The notes: generated by a model from the letters alone, not told the origin. A stretch of 64,000 bases of DNA from Flaccisagitta enflata (GCA_965153355.1 OZ231127.1:99882001-99946000), one strand, 5' to 3'; counted from the stretch's first letter, positions 37,649 through 48,245 are shown. Numbers and translations are program-made.

Positions 37649-38287
37649 CATACTATCTAGGAAATAGAAATCTTTCCACCTAAGAATTTACATCATTTAT
37701 TGACATCATTTATTGACACAATCACGTGTTTCAGTTGATTGCAAATCAATAAATGATGGATGTAGGCTCCCTCTGGCTCAATTACCACCGCCATTATGCA
37801 GTTGAGCAATTTGTAGAATTTCTGGAGGTGCTTAGGAGTGATGGCTTCCAGCCTTTTTTGCATGATAAAATTTTTTTCCTCTTTTTCACCTTTGAGTGAT
37901 CATAACTTTTTCACCTTTGAGTGATCATAACTTTTAAATGGCTGGATCGATTTTGTTGCACAAATAAGCAAAAAGATGCCCCTTGAAAAACTTTTCAGTT
38001 TGTTCACCAATTTTTTGTCAATGCATCAAATAACAAAGGAGATATCAATTTTTGAATAAAAAAGACTTACTGTAAAAAAAATTTAAATAAGGAACCTTTA
38101 AAAGGAATGATTTCTTTCAAAGTAAGATAACTTCTACACCCTTTGAGATAGCAAGATGCGGTTTGCGTAGATGGCTTGCAAATTTGAAGAGCTTCATTTT
38201 TGTCACCAATTTTTTTTCAATTAGATGATTTTTACAAGAGTTATTGACTGAAACATGCGGGAAGATTTCTATTTCCTAGATAGTATG
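37649..38287. mobile_element. MITE with CTATCTAGG inverted ends
   Basis: The 26-nt left end (CATACTATCTAGG...AATCTT, 37,649-37,674) is exactly inverted at 38,262-38,287. Both ends contain TA beside CTATCTAGG, so a TA duplication is possible. The element starts 38 bp upstream of exon 3 of GGH-B. The interior has two copies of TTTTCACCTTTGAGTGATCA and a decayed form of the CATAACTTTT motif of the foldback elements. No coding. Confidence 0.8.
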
Positions 38288-38449
38288 ACAGCAAATTTTT
38301 AGTCGCGTGCACGCGACTCTTACAACCTGCTCCCGTCGGTCGGTCCCGGTTGGTCGGTCGGTCAGTCCCGTCGTGTTAACACTTTGCTTTTTGCGTCTTT
38401 TGGGTCGTCTGGAGTTATTTTGAGTCATTTTTGTTGTTTTTGTTTTTGT

Positions 38450-38960
38450 GGTTGTTTTTAGTCATTTTAGTCATTTTTTGGTCATTTTGGTCATTTTGGT
38501 CATTTGGTCATGTTGGTCATTTTGGTCACATTTGGTCAATTTGGTCAATTTGGACCATTCATGATCAATTTTGATCATTTTCTGTCATTTTGGTCATTTT
38601 GGTCATTTTGGATCATTTTGGTCTTTTTTGGTCATTTTGATCATTTTTAGTAATTTGGTAATTTTGGTCATTTGGTCATTTTGGTCATTTTGATCATTCT
38701 GGAATTCATTTTGGTCATTTTGGTCATTTTTGGTCAATTTGGTCATTTTGGTCATTTTTGGTCTTTTTGGTAATTTTGGTCATTTTGATCATTTTTGTCA
38801 TTTTGGTCATTTTGATCATTTTTTGGTCATTTGGTCATTTGGTCATTTTTGGTCATTTAATCATCTTTGGTGTTTTTGGTCATTTAAGTCATTTAAGTCA
38901 TTTTTGGTCATTTTTGGTCATTTTGGTCATTTTTGGTCATTATTGGTCCACACATCTCTG
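38450..38960. repeat. (TTTTGGTCAT)n minisatellite
   Basis: Loose tandem of 9-10 bp units (TTTTGGTCA with changes). The same repeat returns at 40,205-40,410, and a related (TTAGGTCAT)n stretch lies at 63,440-63,505 next to another hairpin. Frames here are unit translations. Confidence 0.93.
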
Positions 38961-38999
38961 GATACCCCCCCAAAGAGAATCGAAAATACCATTTTTTCT

Positions 39000-40200
39000 G
39001 ACTGTGCTATTTGTCTTCGGGAACATGTGGGCTACTAAAAAAAACAAAAAACAAAAAAATTCTTCTGAAATTTTTTCATTTATTTCACTTTTTAGGTAAA
39101 AAAAGGGCATTTTTAGCACTTTTTAAGCATAAAATTGTTCATGCAGCTTAGAAAATCCGAAAAAATACTGGAAATGTATGGCAATACATAGAATATACAT
39201 GTTTTTACCCTTCATAAACAGTTTTTTTAAGTATCATACAGATTAGAGCTTAAAAATGACAAAATATGGTTTTTTTCAGTATTTTTCAGTAAAAATTTGT
39301 TTCTGCAGCATTTTAACTCCCGAAAAATCCTAGAAAAGTGTAGCAGTAGTTTGAGCTTAACTACTTTTACCATGAACAATTAGTAAATTTTGATTTTTTT
39401 AGGTTTAGATATAATAGATAAAAAATAGCAAAATATTGTATTTTTAAGCATTTTAAAGCAAATAATTATTCATGCACTTTTATAAATCCAAAAAAATACT
39501 GGAAATGTTTGGCAATAGGTAGAATATACATGTTGAAATGCTGTATTAAAAAATTTGAGATTTAAAAATACTAAAAAAAGCTATATTCCAGCATTTCATG
39601 CATTTTAAACTTTAATCTTTAAGATATCTAAAAAAACTTTTTGTGAAAGGTAAAAACATGTATATTCTATCTATGCCACATTTTCAATTATTTTTGGCTT
39701 TATAAAAGTGCATAAACGTATTTTTCTTTTAAGATACTTAAAAAACAATATTTTGCTATTCTTTCTAATTATTTTCAACAAACCTAAAAATCAAAGACTG
39801 TTATTCAGAGAGGTAAAGAAATGGCCTTCAGACAACTCACACACTTCACAAATCTTTCGGGGATCAAATGCTGTAAACTAAATTTGTTGAAATAATGAAA
39901 AAGCCATATTTTGTTTCATTTTTAGGTATTTACAACTCTAATCTTTATGATATTTAAAACTGTTCATGAAGAACAAAAGCGATATTCTATCTGTGCCATA
40001 CATTTCTAGTATTTTTAGATTTTTCTCAACTATGAAGTTATTACTAATACACAAGTCTTAAAGTATCTTTTTAACACAAGTGAAATTAATGAAAAAAATT
40101 TCCAGAAAATGCACATTTCTGTTACAATGTACATATTCCTGAACAAATGCCTGATCAGAAATGGCTCATTTTCGATTCTCTTTAATCAAAATGGCTGTGG
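39000..40200. repeat. AT-rich zone with inverted and direct repeats
   Basis: The stretch CCGAAAAAATACTGGAAATG...ATAGAATATACATG occurs at 39,157 and 39,488 and inverted near 39,650-39,715 (CATGTATATTCTATC) and 39,985-40,010 (ATATTCTATCTGTGCC). This looks like a palindromic element of about 1 kb, now decayed. No coding. Confidence 0.65.
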
Positions 40201-40417
40201 AACATTTTAGTCATTTTGGTCATTTTTATTGCATTTTGAGATTAAATTTTGGTCATTTTTGGTCATTTTGGTCATTTTGGTCATTTTTGGTCATTTTGTT
40301 ATATTGGTCATTTGTTCATTTTGGTCATTTTGGTCATTTTGGTCATTTTGGTCATTTTTGGTCATTTTGGTCATTTTGGTCATTTTGGTCATTTTTTGAT
40401 CATTTTGGTGTTTTTGG

Positions 40418-40944
40418 TTGAAGTCTGCTGGTTAAAAGTCTGCTGGTTAAAGTCTGCTGGTTTTGAAGTCTGCTGATTGCAAAAGTCTGCTGGTTAAAGT
40501 CTGCTTCTGGTTAAAAGTCTGCTGGTTAAAAGTCTGCTGGTTAAAGTCTGCTGGTTGAAAGAATCTGATGGTTTGGGAGTCTCGTGGTTTAAAGGCTCTG
40601 CTGGTTTAAATCTGCTGGTTTTTTAGTCTGCTGGTTTTTAAATCTAATGGGTTAGAATCTACTGGGTTAAGTCTGCTGGTTTGAATCTGCTGGTTTAGAT
40701 CTGCTGGTTTAAGTCTGCTGGTTTTAGTCAGATGTTTTAAGTCTGCTGGTTAAAAATGATATTAAAGATAAGTATGGTTTAGGTCTGGTTTAAGTCTGGT
40801 TTAAGTCTGGTTTAAGTCTGGGTTTTAAGTCTTGTTAAAGTCTTGTTAATGTCTGGTTTAAGTCTGGTTTAAGACTGGTTCATGTCTGATTTATGTCTGG
40901 TTTAGGTCTGGGTAAGGTCTGGTTTAGGTCTGGTCTATGTCTGG
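40418..40944. repeat. (GTCTGCTGGTTAAA)n and (GTCTGGTTTAA)n minisatellites
   Basis: Units GTCTGCTGGTTAAAA of about 15 bp to 40,760, then GTCTGGTTTAA units to 40,944. The second repeat resumes at 42,411 beyond an insertion. Confidence 0.92.
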
Positions 40945-41147
40945 GGTGTATCTCCCCACAGCTAAAGCGCCCGATGGCTAAAATTTTGTCCTGACTGATT
41001 GGCCCGAGAGCTAAAATATTCTTTTAGCTCTGCAGCCCATTTTGAAGCATTTTATTTCTAAAGATATTGTCAGAAAAAGTGGTCTAACTTCTAAACTTTT
41101 TATCAGTGATTGGCCTGAGTTCTAAAAAGAAGATGGAAGAGAAAGAT

Positions 41148-41530
41148 AACAAGGCCAACACCTATAAGTGGCGTGCAGGACATAAATAGCTCAAGATGAC
41201 TTAGATTGAGTTTAAATGACTCAAGGTGACCTGAAATGACTTCATATGACTTCAAATGACTTAATTGACTTTAATGACCATATTGACTTTTTTGACTTTA
41301 GTGACTTAAGATAACTTAATATGAATTAAAGTGACTCAGAATGACATAGAATGACTTAAAATGACTTAAAATCACTGAGAAAGACTTATACTGACATTTG
41401 GGAAGGAGTTTTGAGCCAAAAAGCTTAAAAACGCCAAAAAAGTAAAAAGGGGACCAACCAACCGACCAATCGACCAATCGACGGACGGACTGACAAAGCA
41501 CGGTGTAGAGTTGCGTAGCACGCAACTAAA
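41148..41530 (+). mobile_element. hairpin-ended element, AGTTGCG subfamily
   Basis: Starts AACAAGGCCAACACCTATAA, then AATGACTTA-type repeats (41,195-41,400) and a GACC/GGAC tract, ending in hairpin AGTTGCG-tagca-CGCAACT (41,509-41,527) then AAA. Compared with the AGTCGCG stem, both arms carry the matching change. 60,786-60,976 has the same plan. Confidence 0.85.
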
Positions 41531-41689
41531 GACCATAATCAAAACAATACATAAACCAAGTCTCATCCTTTTACACATGTTTTATTGCTGATATTATTCT
41601 TCAAATATACATAACCGTTGAACTTCACTACAGCCCATTTCAAGAAACTATGCAAATTCATGCCTTTTAGTGAAGCTGCCTTTGCAAAG

Positions 41690-41885
41690 CCGTATAATTG
41701 GCTACCAAAGTTGCGTGCAGGTGGGCAGGGGCAGTGATAAAAAGCCTATCTAAGCAATTTGGCAGGAGCAGTAACAAAAAAACTGCCCATAAACGCCAAA
41801 AGTTAGGGCGGACAGAACGACCAATCAACTGACAGACCAACTGACCGGCCAACATAGAGTTACGTAGCACATGACTAAAAATTAC
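41690..41885 (+). mobile_element. decayed hairpin-ended element
   Basis: AAGTTGCGTGCAGGTGGGCAG near the start, GACCAACTGACC-type tract, and a worn hairpin (GTTACGTAGCACATGACT) then AAAAA at the end. The words GGCAGGAGCAGTAA link it to subfamily 1. Confidence 0.65.
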
Positions 41886-42410
41886 AAAAACTGTTTTTGA
41901 AAAGAACAGCAACTAGTATACCTTGAAGGCAGACAAGTCTTAATAGCAGGTGCACAACAGCTCTGAAATATATCAATAAACAATAATCAATCATATATTC
42001 AATTTGCAAATGAACTCTATTTAAATTCACTATTGCTTGTGCATGCTCTACCATCTACTGCCCTTTCTGATTTCATGTGTGTTTTTATTGCGCACCAGTG
42101 ACTATCAAAGGTATAGTCCTCTTGTTTGTCTGTTGCTCCCTTGGCCTTGGTCTATCAATTGATCCATCTCTGTTTCACATAAGTGTATCTCATATCTGTT
42201 TCTCTTATCTGTTTTTCATATCTGTTTCTCAATGCCTTCCTCTTTTTAGACATTAGGCACTTACTTTTTAGCTGTTAGGCGCACTTGGATTTTCAAAATT
42301 TTAGTTCTAAATTGGCCTCATGTCTAAACTTTTTGTTTAGAAATCAGGCCAAAATCATTTTTAGACGTCAGGCCACTGGAATAATTTAGCTTTCAGGCGC
42401 TTCCCCCCTA

Positions 42411-42800
42411 TGTCTGGTTTTTGTCTGGTTTATGTTTGATTTAGGTCTGATTTAGGTCTGATTTAGGTCTGGTTTTGGTCTGGTTTTGGTATGGTTTGAT
42501 TCTGGTTTGAGTCTGGTTTGAGTCTGGTTTGAGTCTGGTTTGATTCTGGTTTGAGCCTGGTTTGAGCCTGGTTTCGGTCTGGTTTTGGTCTGGTTTTAAG
42601 TCTGGTTTGAAGGTCTGGTTTTAGTCTGGTTTGGTCTGGTTTGGGTCTGGTTTGAGTCTCTGGTTTGAGTTTTGGCTTAAATCTGGTTTATGTCTGGTTT
42701 ATGTCTGTTTTAGGTCTGGTTTCGGTCTGGTTTAATTCTGGTTTGAGTCTGGTTTGAGTCTGGTTTTAGGGTCTGTTTTGGGTTGCGTTTAAGTCTGGTT
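42411..42800. repeat. (GTCTGGTTT)n minisatellite, continuation
   Basis: Resumes the repeat that stops at 40,944. Units TCTGGTTTGAG and TCTGGTTTTGG of about 11-12 bp. Confidence 0.92.
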
Positions 42801-42880
42801 TTCGATAAGATACAATAAGTGGGTCAATTCAGTTATTTTTGTCCCTGCACGCGACTTATAGGTGTTGGCAGCGCTTGTTG

Positions 42881-43670
42881 AAGAAATGAAGTGTTCACCA
42901 TACTTTTTGCATCATTATCAGGATAATAATGAAGCTGGAATGCTTCCAGTGGACAAATTTTCTTTAAAGATACTTGGTGCATACAATTATATCATATTCT
43001 GACCTAAAATTTAATTTTAACTATGCAATTCACATGAAAACAAGGAGGAAAATGATGATTTTTAGTGAATTTCTGCTTACACTTTTTTCTATTTTCTTAG
43101 GTCGAAATTCTAAAAAAGAAAGCCACCTAAGGAAAGTTTGCATTTTGAAAAAAATAGTTCTCTCGTGTAATCGAATTTGGAAGAGAACTATGTTCTTAGT
43201 TTTACCATTTTTGATTCTCTATGCAAATTTAGAATTTCGACCAGCCCCCTATCAGTGACCAAAAATAAAAAAAAGAAATTTTCATTACTTTTTTTCAGGT
43301 GTCATTGGCTAATCTTGGTTTTCTTGCTAAATAAATGCTAATTTTTCTTTTGAATATTATATCTGACCTATCTCAGTCACTTTTATTCACTTGTTTTTGC
43401 ATTTTCATTCGTTCATTTTTTCCACTTTGACCTTCTTTGAAACACAAATGTTGGCTTCGGAGGGACGCCGTCATATAAGCTTCACTTGAGCGCATATCAA
43501 GTAAAGGAACTGGACAAGAGCATGACTTATGAATAAGTCTATTGTAGGATATCAGTCGATATGCCTTACAGGCTGAGGTGAGCGAGCCATTAAATCGGAT
43601 GTGCCACTACATTAGGCTTTAGCATGCCTTACCATCTTCTATCACACTTGACTATTTGTACCACTCAATT
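42881..43670. other. intron 2 of GGH-B, no feature seen
   Basis: About 790 bp of AT-rich sequence. A 94-residue plus-strand frame at 42,974 has no recognisable family and shows no splice or repeat support. Confidence 0.5.
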
Positions 43671-43720
43671 TTTAGTCGCGTGCTACGCGACTTCACAACC
43701 CGCTTTGCACCTGCGACGGT
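43671..43720 (-). repeat. hairpin end of a truncated element
   Basis: TTTTTAGTCGCGTGCTACGCGACT: stem AGTCGCG-tgcta-CGCGACT at 43,674-43,692, then CACAACCCGCTTTGCACC and a short GGTCG word. No far end was found, so this copy is truncated. Confidence 0.75.
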
Positions 43721-44463
43721 CGTTTGGCAGGGAGTCTTCCTTTAGTGCATATAGGGGTATTCTTTTTTTTAATATTTCTTAAACTTCCATTGTGCATTAT
43801 AACCTGTCGGAGGTAGAGGAACATGAATTGGCTGAATTATCCCATGCCATGTACAGCTTATTGGAAGCCAAAGTTACATTTCAGCTTATGTTTCAATAGA
43901 GAGAGAAAAAAAATTCTATTCCCGCCTATTTCCGCCAAAAATCTTATACCAATTTGTAGATCTTCTCATAACAAATCCAAACATATAATCTTTTCCTGCT
44001 ACTTTTTTGCACTTTAAGAGAAATAGCTCATGGAAAAATTGTTGCAAAGCAGCTCTTTCTCAATCATTGGTGACCAACCTAGGGAAGACGCCGTCTAATA
44101 TAGATCTTGGTGATAACATCACACTCACAAATTGACCAATGAGAAGCAAGGCACTACCAACCAGAGATGTGCCTCAGTTTAGGGTGATGTTATAGACCAG
44201 GTACTCTCTTGCTTTTGGTACCTGTCATCGAATTCATCATCGATTTCTCACATTGTAATCACTTATCTTTTGTTGAGAACAACAAACATGACATCTGTTA
44301 ATGAATAGAAGAAGTTGTGAGGCTGATTTCTTCAAACAATTACTTTCAAGACTAAAACGCAGATCTCTGCCCTTTGTGGGTTGGTTTATCGTTTTTGGGC
44401 TGTTTTTGCATCACTACTCTTGCCCAAATGGATGGCTAGCTTTTTTTTTCAACGCCCTTGCCC
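43721..44463. other. intron 2 of GGH-B, no feature seen
   Basis: About 740 bp without repeats or coding signal that I can support. Confidence 0.5.
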
Positions 44464-44471
44464 ACCCGCAC

Positions 44472-44778
44472 TAGGGTGGTCCCGAATTGGGTCAAATTTC
44501 ATATATTGATATACTTGAGCCCTTTGCACAAATGTCCAATAAAAGAAGGATTTCTCACAAGCTGGGGTGTGAAATCAAACAAGAAACCTTGTCGGCAAAA
44601 CTATGGGGTTGCTATGGGGATTTTTTTATTGCCATAGGAAGCCTATAGTTTTGCCGCCATGGTTTAATATTCAAATTCAGACCTCCACTTGTGGGAAAAC
44701 CTTCTTTTTTGGTACATTTATGCAAAAAACTAGAGTATATCATTTTTTGAAATTTGACCCTATTTCGTGACCACCCTA
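44472..44778. mobile_element. hAT-type MITE, 307 bp, perfect 8-bp duplication
   Basis: Inverted ends of about 30 bp start TAGGGTGGTC. ACCCGCAC flanks it at 44,464-44,471 and 44,779-44,786. The host sequence is a decayed hairpin-element end (GCCCACCCGCAC...TAGCCG) that also occurs without the insertion at 51,963-51,990. An 8-bp duplication and TAGGG ends fit the hAT superfamily. Too short to code for a transposase. Confidence 0.9.
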
Positions 44779-45004
44779 ACCCGCACGTGACTTGGGTAGC
44801 CGTAGATAGATAGATAGATATTAGGGTTTTATTTTCCAGTTACTATGCTGTAATTTGCAGTTTGGACTGACAATCCGTTGATTAAAGATTAAACGTCAGT
44901 CCGTCGAAAAAATGGCGGTGGTTGAGAACCAGCATGTTGATCGGCAACCAAGAAGATTACGAATGTGCATCTGACATAATCATTTAAAACAAAACCATTA
45001 TAAC

Positions 45005-45173
45005 CTGTCAAGCCAGTTTTCTTCCAAAGCGAGAACGAAAAGTGCTTCAAATCCGAGACAAGTTCCCCAGATTGGGAAATAATCTTCATTGGTATCAAAT
45101 TCCGTCATTGATTTCCGAAAGAAGAATCGTGCAGCATTCGCGTAACCACTTTCAAGTAAATCTTGACTTCCTC
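45005..45173 (-). CDS. GGH copy B, exon 2 (nucleophile exon)
   Basis: 169 bp, the same length as exon 2 in copy A. Acceptor AAAAAAG before GAGGAAGTCAAG; donor GACAG|GTTATA. Encodes GSQDLLESGYANAARFFF, then DYFPIWGTCLGFEALF. The Cys of WGTCLGFE is the family's nucleophile. By hand alignment about 80 percent of residues equal copy A. The Glu after GFE in the family is Ala here (GFEAL). Confidence 0.93.
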
Positions 45174-45234
45174 CTTTTTTGGTCGTCATTGAAAATGATT
45201 GTTAAACTCGCCGTAGTATGCATTAGGTGGCAAT

Positions 45235-45573
45235 TAGGGTGACTTAGAATATGGTCAAATCCGAATCTTGTCTTCCTTGCCGGAGAAATGTGACCATTTC
45301 CATCATAGATGGTAACTCTAAAATCTGGAGATGATCAGACAAAGTTTACTCATGGCCGCAACCCCACCCCATTCCCATTATAAAAGATAGGAAGCTGCAG
45401 AGGCCAAAATCCTTCCTGTACATTTTCTATGGGAAATGAGGGGGGGTTGCGGCCATGAGTAAACTTCATTTGATTGCCACCAGATTTTAGGGTTATCATC
45501 TGTGATGGAAATGGTATCATTTCTCCCGCGAGGGAGACCAGATTCAGATATGACCATATTTTCAGTCACCCTA
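45235..45573. mobile_element. hAT-type MITE, 339 bp, perfect 8-bp duplication
   Basis: Ends read TAGGGTGACTTAGAATATGG and its near-exact inverse; the arms pair over most of the element (TTTACTCATGGCCGCAACCCC against its reverse complement). GTGGCAAT flanks it at 45,227-45,234 and 45,574-45,581. It starts about 60 bp upstream of exon 2 of GGH-B. No coding. Confidence 0.92.
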
Positions 45574-45778
45574 GTGGCAATGACCCATGCTTTCACATAT
45601 GACAGATTCTCAAGTCTGGCTCGCAACCAAAATCACAGCTGCATTGATCATCATTTCTGAATCCAGACTGTTCGGTTCAACACAAGCCGACAAGTCTAAT
45701 CAAATAAACCTGAACTGTGAACATCTACTTCAAAGCCCTATTCCCATCTTCAGTACACAACTCAGCAAAATAGTTCTA

Positions 45779-46411
45779 ACAGGGTGTGCAAAATTATCCG
45801 GACTTGACAGTTAATTTTCTTTAAAAACCCTGTAGAAAAAATAATTTTTTGAAATCATGAGGGGTTGATATAAAAAAGTATCCTTTTTAGCTTTAAAAAC
45901 AAAAATTCACAAAGAGTAAAATAGTCAGAAATAATACTTTTCAGGTAAATTTGACTCAGATATACCACTCCTCAAAAAGATTAATTTTAAAAAGAACTGA
46001 AATTCTGTTTTTAGTTTTTCTTGCCCTTTTGTTCAATTTTATTTGCTTTTTGATATTGATTTAACTTACATCTCTCAGTACTGTGTGTGTCAAGCTTCCC
46101 TCAGTATTGTGTGTGTCAAGCTACAAAAGTCACTATAAAGTAGTTACAAATACAAAAAACTATGATTTTTCAACCTATTTTGCCTTTAAAATAAAATGCT
46201 GTCAAAATCAAAATCTTTGCTTCAAATTCAAATGATTTAACTCCCATATTGACAAGGTAATTAGAAAAGACCTACAATCAATTCTAGCTTCTAGTATGAC
46301 TAACTAGTATGACTAACTGGGGTACTCTGGCTCAAAGTTTGTAGTGCTGGGTTATTTTTAAGTATGGTTTTCTCTCTATGGAGCAAGTCCGGATAATTTT
46401 GCACACCCTGT
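45779..46411. mobile_element. TA-flanked MITE with 28-nt perfect inverted ends
   Basis: ACAGGGTGTGCAAAATTATC... at the left and its exact complement at the right over 28 nt, flanked by TA on both sides (45,777-45,778 and 46,412-46,413). TA duplication and end sequence fit the Tc1/mariner superfamily. The 630-bp interior has a doubled GTGTGTGTCAAGCT word at about 46,083 and no transposase. Confidence 0.88.
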
Positions 46412-46413
46412 TA

Positions 46414-46871
46414 TTCTTTCTGGGCTAAAATTCCTTCTTTTACGCTCAAGACATTTTGCTTAGTTATTTACATCTATCTTGGATCACCCTAACCTTTGTA
46501 GAGATAGAGATGTATTGCACTAAATGTTCTGCTAAGTATTCTTCAACTTGAAATTAGGCATGATCTCACCTTGATCAATGATTTCAAGATTGATAAAAGT
46601 GGAGCCTTAACGTTGAAAATTTTATTCATCCTGCCCAAAGGAACATAAGCAAAATTGCGAATATTCCATCAAATTGGCTGCACTTGAAAAATCATGATGT
46701 GATTCTTTTGTTTATCCAACCACCAAAGCAACAAATCGTCAATGTGACCAACACTGACTCATGACATGTAGCATGTAAGCATATAAAGCATGTAATTAAC
46801 CAAAAGTAAAAATCGCAAAAGATCTTTTACAAATTATTAATATAAGGCGATGTCAGCAATGAGGCAGTTTC
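46414..46871. other. spacer between GGH copies, no feature seen
   Basis: About 460 bp. Searched by eye on the minus strand for an exon like copy A's [11 protein letters not shown] exon; none found. Confidence 0.5.
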
Positions 46872-47030
46872 TAGGTGCGCCAACGTACGTTTACAACTGG
46901 CTGTGTCCGTCGATTGGTCGGTCGGTCGGTTGGTCGGTTGGTTGGTTGGTTGGTTGGTCGGTCGGTTGCTCGGTAATGCAGACGTTTGACAATCCACGCG
47001 GCGCATCTTATTGGCCTACTTGGCCTTGTT
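46872..47030 (-). mobile_element. hairpin-ended element, AGGTGC subfamily
   Basis: Plus strand: CTAGGTGCGCC with a worn hairpin, ACAACTGGCTGTGTCCG, a GGTCGGTTGG tract, then CCACGCGGCGCATCTTATTGG and CTTGGCCTTGTT. Same parts as 60,521-60,662 and the inverse of 33,293-33,407. Confidence 0.8.
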
Positions 47031-47044
47031 AAACCTTTTAAATA

Positions 47045-47403
47045 AAAAAATAGAACAAAAACAGAATTAGGATTGAAAACGACGGATGGATGTTGTCGGA
47101 CGCTCCACGGGGAATTTCTTGCATCTCCATTTCATTTTTCATGTTCGCAGTTTCAACCGTTGATCGCTCATTCCGGACACTGGCCTCAAATCCTAACGAG
47201 CTGTTTTTACAAAATGGTAAATAAGTAAAGTTGTTCAGTGGCTTTTTAGAGATGTTTTTCGCAATTTTTTTGCGAATGCAACATGTCAAACAAAAAATAA
47301 AGATATTACCATCATGGGTGGAGGGAGTCGGTATCAATCTATTTTGGGAATACCACTCGGACATATGAACACGACCAAAGTGTGCGCAATCAGATAATAT
47401 CAT
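47045..47403 (-). CDS. doubtful frame between GGH copies
   Basis: A minus-strand open frame with a hydrophobic segment (NIFIFCLTCC) followed by basic residues, then a hydrophilic stretch NSSLGFEASVRNERSTVETA after a possible acceptor (TTTTGTAAAAACAG). It could be an exon of an unknown membrane protein or chance. It is not GGH and has no paralogue in the window. Confidence 0.22.
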
Positions 47404-47442
47404 TTCACATGTAAATGGATAACGGGGTAAGACCGTCTTGAG

Positions 47443-47771
47443 TTACGTCTCCGCGATTGAAAAATGAAATACATAAAACACAAGTCCCTCAACGATCAAA
47501 CCCGTCTCCACCAACCTTTTGATATCGGTGACGTTGAAAAAGTACTGTTGTTGGAAGACCGAGTCCAGTGTGAGTGCGGTGTATTCAGGCTGGAAATTGT
47601 AAATGAGTGATTTGTGTTCGTTGGTGGCGGATTTAAATTTGTGACAGTTTCTTCGGGTTTCTTCGACGAAGAAGTTGGCCAAATCCTGCGAAGCGCGAAT
47701 GGAAGTCATGGAATGAGGGCAAGCAGCTCTTTTCCACTCAAACGGATTCTTCTCGGGGTGGAACTGCACAC
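47443..47771 (-). CDS. GGH copy A, last exon
   Basis: 329 bp. Acceptor GCGTCCACAG before GTGTGCAGTTCC. Encodes GVQFHPEKNPFEW, then ASQDLANFFVEETRRN, and FQQQYFFNV. Where copy B stops after NVSDD, copy A continues TDIKRLVETGLIVEG... for 28 residues after FFNV to a TAA at 47,443. The extension includes a hydrophobic run (LVFYVFHFS). It may be a real addition, or A may have lost the ancestral stop. His and Glu of HPEK are intact. Confidence 0.93.
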
Positions 47772-47807
47772 CTGTGGACGCAGTCGAAGTGGATCGAAAG
47801 AAGATAA

Positions 47808-47896
47808 ATGAGTGAGTGAGTGAGTGAGTGAGTGAGTGAGTGAGTGAATGATTGAGTGAGTGAATGAGTGAGAAACTGGCCGAGTGAATGAGTGAC
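47808..47896. repeat. (GAGT)n microsatellite in GGH-A intron
   Basis: GAGTGAGTGAGT repeats with a few GAAT changes, in the intron between exons 3 and 4 of copy A. Confidence 0.93.
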
Positions 47897-47959
47897 TGAG
47901 TTATATTTTTCTTATAATCCTTGTAAATTAGAAGGAAGTCAGTGCATGGAGAAAAGGAA

Positions 47960-47981
47960 CAACAACAACAACAACAGCAAT

Positions 47982-48042
<61 letters not shown>

Positions 48043-48150
48043 GCAACAGCAACAACAACAGCAACAGCAACAACAACAACGAACAGCAGCAGCAGCAGCA
48101 GCAACAGAACAACAACAGCAACAACAACAACAACAACAACAACGATAACG

Positions 48151-48245
<95 letters not shown>

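Larger units (their letters stand above)
40945..42410. mobile_element. 1.47-kb insertion in the GTCTGGTTT tract
   Basis: TATGTCTGG stands on both sides (40,936-40,944 and 42,411-42,419). Sub-terminal inverted words face each other: AGCGCCCGATGGCTAAAATT at about 40,967 and the reverse of AGCGCCTGAAAGCTAAATT at about 42,385. The host tract is tandem, so the 9-bp repeat alone proves little, but the sudden break and inverted ends support insertion. Two hairpin-ended elements lie within it. Confidence 0.65.
38297..42880 (-). mobile_element. long hairpin-ended element with nested insertions
   Basis: Begins (plus strand) with a perfect 18-nt palindrome AGTCGCGTGCACGCGACT at 38,301-38,318, followed by GGTCGGTCCCGG, and appears to end at CACGCGACTTATAGGTGTT...CTTGTTG (42,848-42,880), the reverse of the AACAAG...AACACCTATAAGTCGCGTG start of other members. 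Interior: (TTTTGGTCAT)n, an AT-rich inverted-repeat zone, (GTCTGCTGGTTAAA)n and (TCTGGTTT)n. A 1.47-kb insertion at 40,945-42,410 lies inside it. That both ends belong to one element is inferred from matching termini. Confidence 0.6.
35908..45173 (-). other. GGH copy B gene span (exons 2-4 only)
   Basis: Minus-strand gamma-glutamyl hydrolase copy with three intact exons at 45,005-45,173, 37,336-37,610 and 35,908-36,161. The spliced frame is open from GGSQDLLES to the stop. It contains the nucleophile Cys (WGTCLGFE) and the HPEK His-Glu pair. No exon equal to A's 117-bp exon is visible between 45,174 and copy A's stop codon at 47,443. Intron 2 is 7.4 kb, swollen by a 4.6-kb nested element. B may be a partial duplicate or an alternative 3' cassette. 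Confidence 0.85.

Noticed and set aside
45378-45626. Minus frame containing LSYVKAWVIAT as the missing first exon of GGH-B
   Set aside because: The resemblance to SYVKWLES is limited to four residues, it lies over the MITE end, and there is no suitable donor.
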